The translations under genes and the position numbers were made by a program. From Brevundimonas sp. Root1279 (GTDB lineage: Bacteria > Pseudomonadota > Alphaproteobacteria > Caulobacterales > Caulobacteraceae), in assembly GCF_001425945.1 (NCBI RefSeq), contig NZ_LMEB01000001.1:62001-126000 (forward strand): DNA of 64,000 bases. The letters are read 5' to 3'. Shown in pieces: positions 57,490 through 64,000 of the stretch. The notes beneath the pieces were generated by a model that was not told the DNA's origin, searched no databases, and saw nothing but the letters and a program-made list of their open reading frames with translations. Position 1 is the first letter of the stretch. Each line of letters opens with the position of its first letter.

Positions 57490-57891
57490 ATGCGCAAGGG
57501 CGCTATCATCGCTGGTCTGGCCGGGGGGCTCGCTCTCCTCGCTGCAGCCGACGCAGCCTCTGCGCAGGCCGCCCAGTCGCGCACCCGTGCGCCCGCCGTT
57601 TCGCTGACCGAAGCCCAGGCCGCCCGCACGGCCCCCACGCAAAACCAATCGCGCCTCCGCTTCACTGAGCGCGGCCGCTGGGGCCTCGACCTGAATCTGA
57701 GCCAGCCGGTCGGTCGCGAGAGCAATCTCGGCGACGTCGAGGCCGGCGCCTACTATCGCGTCAACCCGCGCCTGCGCGTCGGCGCCACCGCCGGCCTGGC
57801 CGAGCCGGACCAGGATCCGGCCGCCCCGTCGTCGCAGAACGACCGCCGGGCCGCGCCGCGTTTCCGGCTGGAATCGATCTTCCGCTTCTGA
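57490..57891 (+). CDS. ntrZ: NtrZ-like periplasmic regulator
   Basis: A 133-residue exported protein. The signal peptide (MRKGAIIAGLAGGLALLAA, cleavage near ASA-QA) is followed by a mature part with FTERGRWGLDLNLSQPVGRE and YYRVNPRLRVGATAGL, ending FRLESIFRF. In Caulobacter NtrZ is a periplasmic protein that inhibits the NtrY sensor kinase and lies near the par genes. The sequence and place fit that family, but I assign it from memory. No ntrY gene is in the window. It converges with the thiE-like gene, four bases apart. Confidence 0.65.
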   Translation: MRKGAIIAGLAGGLALLAAADAASAQAAQSRTRAPAVSLTEAQAARTAPTQNQSRLRFTERGRWGLDLNLSQPVGRESNLGDVEAGAYYRVNPRLRVGATAGLAEPDQDPAAPSSQNDRRAAPRFRLESIFRF

Positions 57892-57895
57892 TCGC

Positions 57896-58549
57896 TCAGG
57901 CTGGCCCGAACGCCGCCTGGATCGCCCCCACCCCCGCCAGACCGCATGCGCCCGAGCCGATGAGTTCGCGCGCGTTCGAGCCGTCGATCCCGCCGAGCGC
58001 ATAGACCGGGACCGGGGAAGCGCCGGCCCACCCCCTGAACTGCCCCACGCCGAGCGCTGGCCGCGCCGCCGAGGCCCCGCCGGCAGGGAAGACTGGCGAC
58101 AGCACAGCCGCATCAAGGCCCTCCGCGCGCGCCAGGGTGTCCGCCGAATGGACGGCGCCGGTGATCCGCCAGCCGGGATGAGCGGCCGCGAGGGCGACCG
58201 CCCAGTCCAGCGCCCGCTCCGGCAGATGCACGCCGTCGGCCTCGACCTGCTCGGCCAGTTCGGCGTCCAGACCGATCAGCAGCAGGCCGTCGCGGCTGCG
58301 GGTCGCGTCGCGCACGCGTCGGGCGGTCTCTAGCGCGTCGGCCGCGCCGAAGGAGCGGAACACCACCCCCGAACCGGCGGGGAGCCGCGCCGCCGTCTCC
58401 CATGGCCGGGGCGTCCGCTCGGGATCGGTGAAAAAGAGCAGGGGCGGCAGGTTCGGCGCCGGCCGGTCGGCCGCCCGGCTGACTTTGGCGGCGTCGCGGG
58501 CTAGGACGCTGGCGACCTCCCACAGGATTTCGGCGTCCGGACGGCTCAT
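57896..58549 (-). CDS. Thiamine phosphate synthase-like protein
   Basis: A 217-residue TIM-barrel protein of the ThiE/TenI family. Recognisable are the DGVHLPE segment, ITGAVHSADTLARAE, AAVLSPVFPAGG and VYALGGIDGSNARELIGSGACGLAGVGAI, which form the phosphate/substrate site of the barrel. Whether it joins thiazole and pyrimidine phosphates (ThiE) or is a TenI-like relative cannot be told. The ATG at 58549 follows GAGAGGG and shares the CATG with the yggS start on the other strand. Confidence 0.8.
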   Translation of the reverse strand: MSRPDAEILWEVASVLARDAAKVSRAADRPAPNLPPLLFFTDPERTPRPWETAARLPAGSGVVFRSFGAADALETARRVRDATRSRDGLLLIGLDAELAEQVEADGVHLPERALDWAVALAAAHPGWRITGAVHSADTLARAEGLDAAVLSPVFPAGGASAARPALGVGQFRGWAGASPVPVYALGGIDGSNARELIGSGACGLAGVGAIQAAFGPA

Positions 58550-59270
58550 GACCCTCTCATCCCCCGAACCCGTCCATCCGTCCAGCGACGTCGCGCCCGT
58601 CGCCGGCCGCTTCGACCATGTCCGCCGCCGCATCGCCAAGGCCTGTCGCATCGCCGGACGCGACGCCGCAGGCGTGACCCTCGTCGCCGTCACCAAGACC
58701 CAACCGTCAGAGGCGCTCGACGCCGCTCTGGCCGCCGGTCAGCGGGTTTTCGGCGAGAACCGCGTGCAGGAGGCGCAAGGCCATTGGGCCGATCGCGACC
58801 GGAGCGGCCTCGAGCTGCGACTGATCGGGCCGCTGCAGACCAACAAGGCGGCCGACGCCGTCGAACTGTTCGACGTCATCGAGACCGTCGACCGCGAAAA
58901 GCTGGTCGACGCTCTGGCCGCGGCCGGAGCCAAGGCCGGGCGGACGGTGCGGGTCCTGATCCAGGTCAACACCGGCGCCGAGCCGCAGAAGGCTGGGGTC
59001 CTGCCTGAGGACGCCGACGCCTTGGTCGCCTACGCCCGGATCGCAGGCCTGCATGTCGACGGCCTGATGTGCATTCCGCCCGTCGAGGAGGCTGCCGGCC
59101 CGCACTTCGCCCTCCTGCGCAAGATCGCCCGCCGCAACGGCCTGGAGGCTCTGTCGATGGGCATGAGCGGCGACTATGAGCTCGCCATTCGCTTGGGCGC
59201 GACCCATGTGCGGGTGGGATCGGCGCTGTTTGGGGAACGAAATCGCCCTGTTAAGCCCTCTATGGACTGA
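58548..59270 (+). CDS. PLP homeostasis protein YggS
   Basis: YggS/PLPBP proteins bind pyridoxal phosphate and keep its level in balance. The 240 residues contain VTLVAVTKTQPSEALDAAL with the PLP Lys, FGENRVQEAQGHW, LIGPLQTNKAADAVELFD, and the C-terminal LSMGMSGDYELAIRLGATHVRVG. The N-terminus is about ten residues longer than in E. coli. The only ATG is 58548, overlapping the thiE-like start on the other strand by two bases. Confidence 0.93.
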   Translation: MTLSSPEPVHPSSDVAPVAGRFDHVRRRIAKACRIAGRDAAGVTLVAVTKTQPSEALDAALAAGQRVFGENRVQEAQGHWADRDRSGLELRLIGPLQTNKAADAVELFDVIETVDREKLVDALAAAGAKAGRTVRVLIQVNTGAEPQKAGVLPEDADALVAYARIAGLHVDGLMCIPPVEEAAGPHFALLRKIARRNGLEALSMGMSGDYELAIRLGATHVRVGSALFGERNRPVKPSMD

Positions 59271-59333
59271 AAACCGCTCCGCTGACGGTCCCCGCCCTTG
59301 GCGGATGGCCCAAGGCTCGCCATTCTGACAGAC

Positions 59334-60020
59334 ATGCCGACGCCCAAGACCATCCTGATCATCGACGACGACGACGACCTGCGCGAGGCCTTGGCCGAGC
59401 AGCTGGCGCTGCACGAGGCTTTCCGGCCGGTGCAGGCCTCGACCGCTGCGGAAGGGGTGCGCATGGGCCGCGAGGTCCGCGCCGACCTGATCCTGCTCGA
59501 CGTCGACCTGCCCGACATGGACGGGCGCGAGGCCTGCCGCCTGCTGCGCAAGGACGGGGTCTCGACCCCGATCATCATGCTCACCGGCCAGACCTCGGAC
59601 TCGGACACGGTGCTGGGTCTCGAGTCGGGGGCCAACGACTACGTCACCAAGCCCTTCCGCTTCGCCGTCCTGCTGGCGCGCATCCGCGCCCACCTGCGCA
59701 GCCACGAGCAGTCAGAGGACGCCGTCTTCCGCATCGGTCCCTATGAGTTCCGGCCCGCCGCCAAGGTCCTGGTCGACGACAAGGGCAAGAAGGTGCGGCT
59801 GACCGAGAAGGAAACCAGCATCCTCAAATACCTCTACCGCGCCGGGGCCAAGGCCGTGTCGCGCGAGGAGCTGCTGACCGAAGTGTGGGGCTACAACGCC
59901 GGCGTCACGACGCACACGCTCGAGACCCACATCTACCGCCTGCGCCAGAAGATCGAGCCCGAGCCCGGCCAGGCCCGCCTGCTGCTGACCGACGCCGGCG
60001 GTTATCGCCTGCAGCCCTAA
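59334..60020 (+). CDS. cenR: OmpR-family response regulator, CenR-like
   Basis: A 228-residue response regulator. The receiver has the acidic cluster IIDDDDDLREALAEQL, phospho-acceptor Asp56 in LLDVDLPDMDGREA, and the Lys in YVTKPFRFAVLLAR. The C-terminal OmpR-type winged helix follows (VRLTEKETSILKYLYRAGAK, LETHIYRLRQKIE). In Caulobacter the essential regulator CenR, which controls the envelope, lies near ntrZ and the par genes, so position and sequence make CenR the best guess; no cognate kinase is in the window. Confidence 0.75.
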   Translation: MPTPKTILIIDDDDDLREALAEQLALHEAFRPVQASTAAEGVRMGREVRADLILLDVDLPDMDGREACRLLRKDGVSTPIIMLTGQTSDSDTVLGLESGANDYVTKPFRFAVLLARIRAHLRSHEQSEDAVFRIGPYEFRPAAKVLVDDKGKKVRLTEKETSILKYLYRAGAKAVSREELLTEVWGYNAGVTTHTLETHIYRLRQKIEPEPGQARLLLTDAGGYRLQP

Positions 60021-60039
60021 GGCCGCTCCGCACCCGAAA

Positions 60040-60145
60040 CGACGGCGTCGGATGTATCCGATGTCGTCGTTGTCGCGTCCAATGTGTTCGATGTCGCGGA
60101 TCTAGCCGGAAATGTCGCGCATTTGGATGTCGCGCATATAGCGCC
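60040..60145. repeat. Degenerate short repeats after cenR
   Basis: The 242-base gap between cenR and xth begins with imperfect repeats of a GATGTCGCG-like unit, for example CCGATGTCGTCG, TTCGATGTCGCGG, AATGTCGCGCAT and GGATGTCGCGCAT, the last two nearly identical and 15 bases apart. The frame is not open on either strand over the whole region. No gene or terminator is recognised in it. Confidence 0.45.
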
Positions 60146-60262
60146 TCGATCGCCCTAAATCGGCGTCAGCCGCACAGCCTGGAGCCGGCGCTCGAGCGCT
60201 GACGACTCGAACACGGCGGGATGCGTATGCGCCTCGGCCAGCGTGCCAGAGGTGGTCGGGCC

Positions 60263-61057
60263 TCAGACGGCGAGATCCATCGTCACCGGAGCGTGGTCGC
60301 TGGGTTGTTCCCAGGCGCGGACATCGTCGTGGATGCGGGCCGTGCCGGCCACGACCGCCGGGGTCAGGCCGGGCGAGGTCCACAGGTGGTCCAGGCGCAG
60401 GCCGCGGTTGGACTTGCGGAAGTCTGCGGCGCGATAGCTCCACCAGCTGGCCAGCTTCTGCGGCTCGGGGATCTGGTCGCGCACCACGTCGGCGAAACCG
60501 CCGGCCTCTTGCAGGCGGCGCAGGGTTTCGACCTCGAGCGGCGTGTGGCTGACGATCTTGGACATGTAGCGGTGGTTCCAGACGTCGTTCTCGCCCGGGG
60601 CGATGTTGAAGTCGCCGGCCAGAACCAGCGGACGCTGCTTGTCCCGCCCCGACATCTCAGCCGTCAGTCGCTCATAGAAATCCAGCTTGTGATCGAACTT
60701 GGGGTTCACGGTCCGGTCAGCGACGTCGCCGCCGGCGGGGATGTAGAAATTCTGGATCTCGATCCCGTCGACCACGACTCCGCAGCAGCGGGCGTGGCGC
60801 TCGCGGCAGACGTCGAGCGCGGGAGCTTCGGCGATCGGCTTGCGGCTGGCGATGGCCACGCCGTGCCAGCCCTTCTGGCCGCCGATCTTCAGGTGCGGCA
60901 GGCCCATGGCCTCGAAGGCCGCCCGGGGAAACTGGTCCTCCAGGCATTTGATCTCCTGCAGGCACAGGACGTCCACGCCGCTCTCGGCGATGAAGCGGGC
61001 GACCTGATCCACGCGCAGGCGGACCGAGTTGATGTTCCAGGTGGCGATGCGAAGCAT
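60263..61057 (-). CDS. xth: Exodeoxyribonuclease III
   Basis: ExoIII is an AP endonuclease and 3'-5' exonuclease in base-excision repair. The 264-residue protein begins LRIATWNINSVRLRVDQVAR, with LCLQEIKCLEDQFP, GDFNIAPGENDVWN and the C-terminal SDHAPVTMDLAV. All the catalytic segments of the family are present. The start lies next to REP-like copy 3. Confidence 0.95.
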   Translation of the reverse strand: MLRIATWNINSVRLRVDQVARFIAESGVDVLCLQEIKCLEDQFPRAAFEAMGLPHLKIGGQKGWHGVAIASRKPIAEAPALDVCRERHARCCGVVVDGIEIQNFYIPAGGDVADRTVNPKFDHKLDFYERLTAEMSGRDKQRPLVLAGDFNIAPGENDVWNHRYMSKIVSHTPLEVETLRRLQEAGGFADVVRDQIPEPQKLASWWSYRAADFRKSNRGLRLDHLWTSPGLTPAVVAGTARIHDDVRAWEQPSDHAPVTMDLAV

Positions 61058-61073
61058 CGCGCATTCTTAGTGG

Positions 61074-61115
61074 GAGCGCGGTCAAAAGGCTCCGCCTTTT
61101 CGACCCGACGCGCTC
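61074..61115. repeat. REP-like palindrome, copy 3
   Basis: Same design as copy 1, in the opposite sense: GAGCGC/GCGCTC outside, GGTCAAAAGGC/GCCTTTTCGACC inside, loop TCC. It begins 16 bases upstream of the xth start. The 380-base gap 61058-61437 between lolA and xth holds this copy, copy 4 and the lolA terminator; the remaining bases (about 61273-61437) show no gene. Confidence 0.82.
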
Positions 61116-61196
61116 CGGGCTCCCGACGCGGTCGCGCGCCGCTTGGGCGGGGCCATAAATCGGTGCCTGACGGCTAGCCTGCGCGAAGCGCCAAGC

Positions 61197-61236
61197 CGCG
61201 TCGGGTCGAGAAGGCGGAGCCTTCCGACCCCGGGCC
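61197..61236. repeat. REP-like palindrome, copy 4
   Basis: CGCGTCGGGTCGAGAAGGC is followed by GGA and GCCTTCCGACC. The inner arms match, while the outer arms have drifted and pair only weakly. It lies between the lolA terminator and copy 3, 81 bases apart from copy 3 and in the opposite sense. Confidence 0.78.
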
Positions 61237-61245
61237 AAACAAAAA

Positions 61246-61272
61246 AGCGCCCGGTCGGCTGGACCGGGCGCT
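61246..61272 (-). terminator. Rho-independent terminator of lolA
   Basis: AGCGCCCGGTC and GACCGGGCGCT form a perfect 11-base-pair stem around a five-base loop. Read leftwards it is followed by TTTTTTGTTT. This is the clearest intrinsic terminator in the window. It lies about 165 bases after the lolA stop, between the lolA gene and the repeat next to xth. Confidence 0.88.
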
Positions 61273-61437
61273 GGAAGGTTCGTCTCTCTCGCCGCCGGGA
61301 AGGGGATGAAATCCGTAGCGGGTCAGACCGGCTCCCGCCGATCTGTGACTAAAACAGCACGGCTGAGAAAAAATGTCAAGATGAATACCGGATTCCGAAG
61401 TCGTGGCTCTGCGAACACGATTCGTTCGATGGGGGAA

Positions 61438-62073
61438 TTAGTCGCGACCGGGGCGACGCGTGGGGTCACGCAGCTGGAACAGGCTTGCCGACAGGTTGGA
61501 GGCCGGGGCCAGGGAGGTCAGTTGGGTCCGGGTCACCCCTCCATTGGCGTCGACAATGGTCCATTCGTGCAGGCGGATCGGGTTGCCGGCGAAGGCCAGG
61601 GTGACGCGGCCGTCGCCGGGGCGACGACGATCGCGCGCGACGATGGCGAAGGCGCCGGAGTCCATGCGCGTCACCTCATCGATGCGGACGCCCTGGTCGA
61701 AGCGGACGTTGCGCGACAGGAAGGTCGACAGCGGCGTCTGGCCCAGCGGCACCTGGCGGAAGGTGTTCAGGCGCGGATCGTAACGCTTCACGTTCGACCC
61801 GTCCGAGACGACCAACAGACCCGCCGGGTTGGTGTATTCGAAGCGCAGCTTGCCCGGGCGCTGGATATAGAAGCGGCCCTCGCGGCGAACCTGGCCCGAG
61901 GTTTCGACGAAGGTCCCCTGGGCCGCGGTGAGCGACTGCAGATAGGCCTGGGCCCGGGCCAGGGCGGCGCGATCCTCGACGGAAAGATTGTCCTGGGCCT
62001 GCGCGGGCAGGGCCGAGACGGCGGCGAGGACAGCGGCGGATCCGAGACCGAAGGCGCGGCGTGAGACAGTCAT
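61438..62073 (-). CDS. lolA: Outer-membrane lipoprotein carrier LolA
   Basis: LolA carries lipoproteins from the inner membrane LolCDE complex across the periplasm. The 211-residue protein has the LolA domain (FVETSGQVRREGRFYIQRPG, LRFEYTNPAGLLVVSDG, and LSTFLSRNVRFD) after a signal peptide. That signal carries SRRAFGLG, which resembles a Tat motif. It stands between ftsK and xth, all leftward; ftsK-lolA is conserved in alphaproteobacteria. Confidence 0.93.
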   Translation of the reverse strand: MTVSRRAFGLGSAAVLAAVSALPAQAQDNLSVEDRAALARAQAYLQSLTAAQGTFVETSGQVRREGRFYIQRPGKLRFEYTNPAGLLVVSDGSNVKRYDPRLNTFRQVPLGQTPLSTFLSRNVRFDQGVRIDEVTRMDSGAFAIVARDRRRPGDGRVTLAFAGNPIRLHEWTIVDANGGVTRTQLTSLAPASNLSASLFQLRDPTRRPGRD

Positions 62074-62263
62074 CAGGTATTCTCCCGTTCGGGATGGTTT
62101 TCGATCATGCCGTCATGCGGGACGCGCGAGGCCGGGGAATGACCCGAGCCTGACCATATTCCGGCGCTCGGATGAAGCCCTGTTCAGCATCGTCGAGCAG
62201 ACAGCGGGCCAGACAACGCACCTCAGGCCCGGTCCGTTGCCCACAACCTTGGCGAAGCGCTCA

Positions 62264-62308
62264 GGCCGCGTCGGGTCGGGAGATCCCGAAGGGCCGACGA
62301 CCGCGGCC
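62264..62308. repeat. REP-like palindrome, copy 5 (diverged)
   Basis: The outer arms GGCCGC/GCGGCC and GTCGGGTCG match copy 1, but the centre is different (GGGAGATCCC instead of the AAAAGGC-type arms). It ends four bases after the ftsK stop. It fills part of the 239-base gap between ftsK and lolA; nothing else is recognised there. Confidence 0.65.
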
Positions 62309-62312
62309 CAAC

Positions 62313-64000
62313 CTACATGGGCGGCGGGCCGGCCAGCACGTCGCGCTTGCCGGCGTGGTTGGCGGGGCTGACCACGCCCTCCTGCTCCATCCGCTCGATC
62401 AGCGAGGCGGCGCGGTTGTACCCGATCTGCAGGCGGCGCTGGACGTAGGAGGTCGAGGCCTTGCGGTCGCGGGTGACCACGGCCACGGCGCGATCGTAGA
62501 GGTCATCGCCCGAACCGCCGCCGTCGTCCCCGAAGCCGCCGCCGTCCCCGTCGCCGTCCGGTTCGTCGGTGATCAGGTCCAGATAGTCCGGCTCGGCCTG
62601 CAGCTTCAGGTGCTTGCAGACCTCCTCTACCTCGCGGTCATCGACGAACGGCCCGTGCAGGCGCGTGATCCGCCCGCCGCCGGCCATGTAGAGCATGTCG
62701 CCCTGACCCAGCAGCTGCTCGCCGCCCTGCTCGCCGAGGATGGTGCGGCTGTCGATCTTGGAGGTGACCTGGAAGGAGATCCGGGTCGGGAAATTGGCCT
62801 TGATGGTGCCGGTGATGACGTCCACCGACGGGCGCTGGGTGGCCATGATCAGGTGGATGCCGGCGGCGCGGGCCATCTGGGCCAGACGCTGCACCGCGCC
62901 TTCGACGTCCTTGCCGGCGACCAGCATCAGGTCGGCCATCTCGTCCATGACCACGACCAGATAGGGCATGGGCTCGGGGCGGATCTTCTCGGATTCGTAG
63001 ACCGGACGGCCCTGTTCGTCGAAGCCGGTCTGGACGGTGCGTTCGAAATGTTCGCCCTTGGCCTGGGCCTCGCGGGCGCGCTCGTTGTAGCTGGCGATGT
63101 TGCGCACGCCGAGCTTGGACATGCGCCGGTAGCGGTCCTCCATCTCACGCACGGTCCACTTCAGCGCCACAACGGCCTTCTTCGGATCGGTGACGACCGG
63201 GGCCAGCAGGTGCGGGATGCCGTCGTAGACGCTGAGCTCCAGCATCTTCGGGTCGATCATGATGAAGCGGCACTCCGCCGGGCTATGCCGGTAGAGGATC
63301 GACAGGATCATGGCGTTGACGCCGACCGACTTGCCGGAGCCGGTGGTGCCGGCGATCAGCAGGTGGGGCATGCGCGCCAGGTCGGCGACATAGGGCTCGC
63401 CGCCGATCGTCTCGCCCAGCGCCAGGGGCAGCAGGTGAGCCGGCTTGTCGAACTCGCCCGAGGCCAGCAGGTCGCGCAGATAGACGGTTTCGCGCTTTGC
63501 GTTCGGCAGTTCGATGCCGATGGCGTTGCGGCCCGGCACGACCGAGATGCGGCAGGCGCGCGCCGACATCGAGCGGGCGATGTCGTCCGACAGTGCGACG
63601 ACGCGGCCATGCTTCACGCCGGGGGCGGGCACCAGTTCGTACAGGGTGACGACCGGGCCGGGGCGGATCTGGTCGATGACGCCGCGGACGCCGAACTCCT
63701 GCAGCACGCCCTCGAGCATCTTGGCGTTCTGCTTCAGCGCCTCTTCGTCGACCGAGGCCGTGCGCTTGGCCGGCTTTGTCAGGATGCCGAGCGGCGGCAG
63801 GTCGAAGCCGCCCTCGCCGCGGCCTTGGGGGCGGGCGAAGTCGAACGTGGCCTGGGCGTCGTCGGCCTCGCGGCGCGAAGCCTTCGGCGCCTTGGCGGCG
63901 GCCACCTTGGGCTCGGGCGCGCTGCGAGCGGGCGCCGGCGTCGGCAGGGGGGCGGGCTCGTCGTCCTCCCACGGCGTTGAATCGTCGTGGCTGGCGCGAG
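62313..64000 (-). CDS. ftsK: DNA translocase FtsK, C-terminal part
   Basis: FtsK pumps chromosomal DNA through the division septum and activates XerCD. The 562 or so codons in the window have no stop and the frame stays open to base 64000, so the N-terminus lies beyond. The linker (to about 63780) is Pro/Ala/acidic-rich. The motor domain has the P-loop [17 protein letters not shown], Walker [18 protein letters not shown], and [13 protein letters not shown]. The final 60 residues are the gamma DNA-reading winged helix ([20 protein letters not shown]). A tail of [12 protein letters not shown] ends it. Confidence 0.96.
   Translation of the reverse strand, partial: RASHDDSTPWEDDEPAPLPTPAPARSAPEPKVAAAKAPKASRREADDAQATFDFARPQGRGEGGFDLPPLGILTKPAKRTASVDEEALKQNAKMLEGVLQEFGVRGVIDQIRPGPVVTLYELVPAPGVKHGRVVALSDDIARSMSARACRISVVPGRNAIGIELPNAKRETVYLRDLLASGEFDKPAHLLPLALGETIGGEPYVADLARMPHLLIAGTTGSGKSVGVNAMILSILYRHSPAECRFIMIDPKMLELSVYDGIPHLLAPVVTDPKKAVVALKWTVREMEDRYRRMSKLGVRNIASYNERAREAQAKGEHFERTVQTGFDEQGRPVYESEKIRPEPMPYLVVVMDEMADLMLVAGKDVEGAVQRLAQMARAAGIHLIMATQRPSVDVITGTIKANFPTRISFQVTSKIDSRTILGEQGGEQLLGQGDMLYMAGGGRITRLHGPFVDDREVEEVCKHLKLQAEPDYLDLITDEPDGDGDGGGFGDDGGGSGDDLYDRAVAVVTRDRKASTSYVQRRLQIGYNRAASLIERMEQEGVVSPANHAGKRDVLAGPPPM

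Overview
This is a GC-rich chromosomal window from an alphaproteobacterium of the order Caulobacterales. Brevundimonas or a close relative is my best guess, but that rests on protein style and gene order, not on a search. It is almost entirely housekeeping DNA. It has no prophage, insertion sequence, CRISPR array, rRNA or tRNA that I can recognise. Its centre is most likely the chromosomal replication origin. The non-coding stretch 41584-42115, between ppsR and hemE, carries a perfect TTAA-N7-TTAA CtrA site, several DnaA-box-like sequences, three GANTC (CcrM) sites and an AT-rich inverted repeat. In Caulobacter crescentus the origin also lies beside hemE.

Left arm, moving away from the origin. 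A chain of overlapping leftward genes (ppsR, maf, aroE, coaE, then dnaQ) is followed by secB, timA-like, mltA, a HerA-like ATPase, an AI-2E-family membrane protein, an outer-membrane protein and the large NAD-glutamate dehydrogenase. Next come usp, nfu, two tandem XRE regulators, tsaB-rimI-fur, an alternative oxidase, and the miaB-phoH-ybeY-lnt run. Further out are an XRE regulator, a small lipoprotein gene behind an SOS-like box, coaBC-dut, dapB-dnaJ-dnaK, alkB, a dienelactone hydrolase, grpE-hrcA with a GNAT gene, rph, small secreted proteins, an acyltransferase, a CHAP-domain protein, corA and the start of a lipoprotein gene.

Right arm. The haem genes hemE-hemH-hemJ lead into rho, a DUF6489 gene and the segregation/tRNA-modification cluster mnmE-mnmG-rsmG-parA-parB. 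Four parS-like sites are scattered through this cluster. Beyond it lie holA-lptE-leuS, a DUF3576 lipoprotein, ntrZ-like, thiE-like, yggS, a CenR-like response regulator, xth, lolA and the 3' part of ftsK, which runs off the window.

The window therefore groups origin firing (CtrA/DnaA sites), origin segregation (parABS), terminus-side DNA pumping (ftsK), envelope biogenesis (lnt, lptE, lolA, mltA, secB) and two signalling genes, ntrZ-like and CenR-like. dnaA itself is not in the window.

The accessory signal is in small repeats. There are five copies of a REP-like palindrome placed just after stop codons or near gene starts, two widely spaced inverted repeats, and a MITE-like element that supplies the mnmE ribosome-binding site. 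The most interesting leads beyond the origin are the SOS-like promoter in front of a lipoprotein that may carry a nuclease-toxin-like domain, and the shared operator-like motif in front of two tandem XRE genes. I see no convincing wholly new system.
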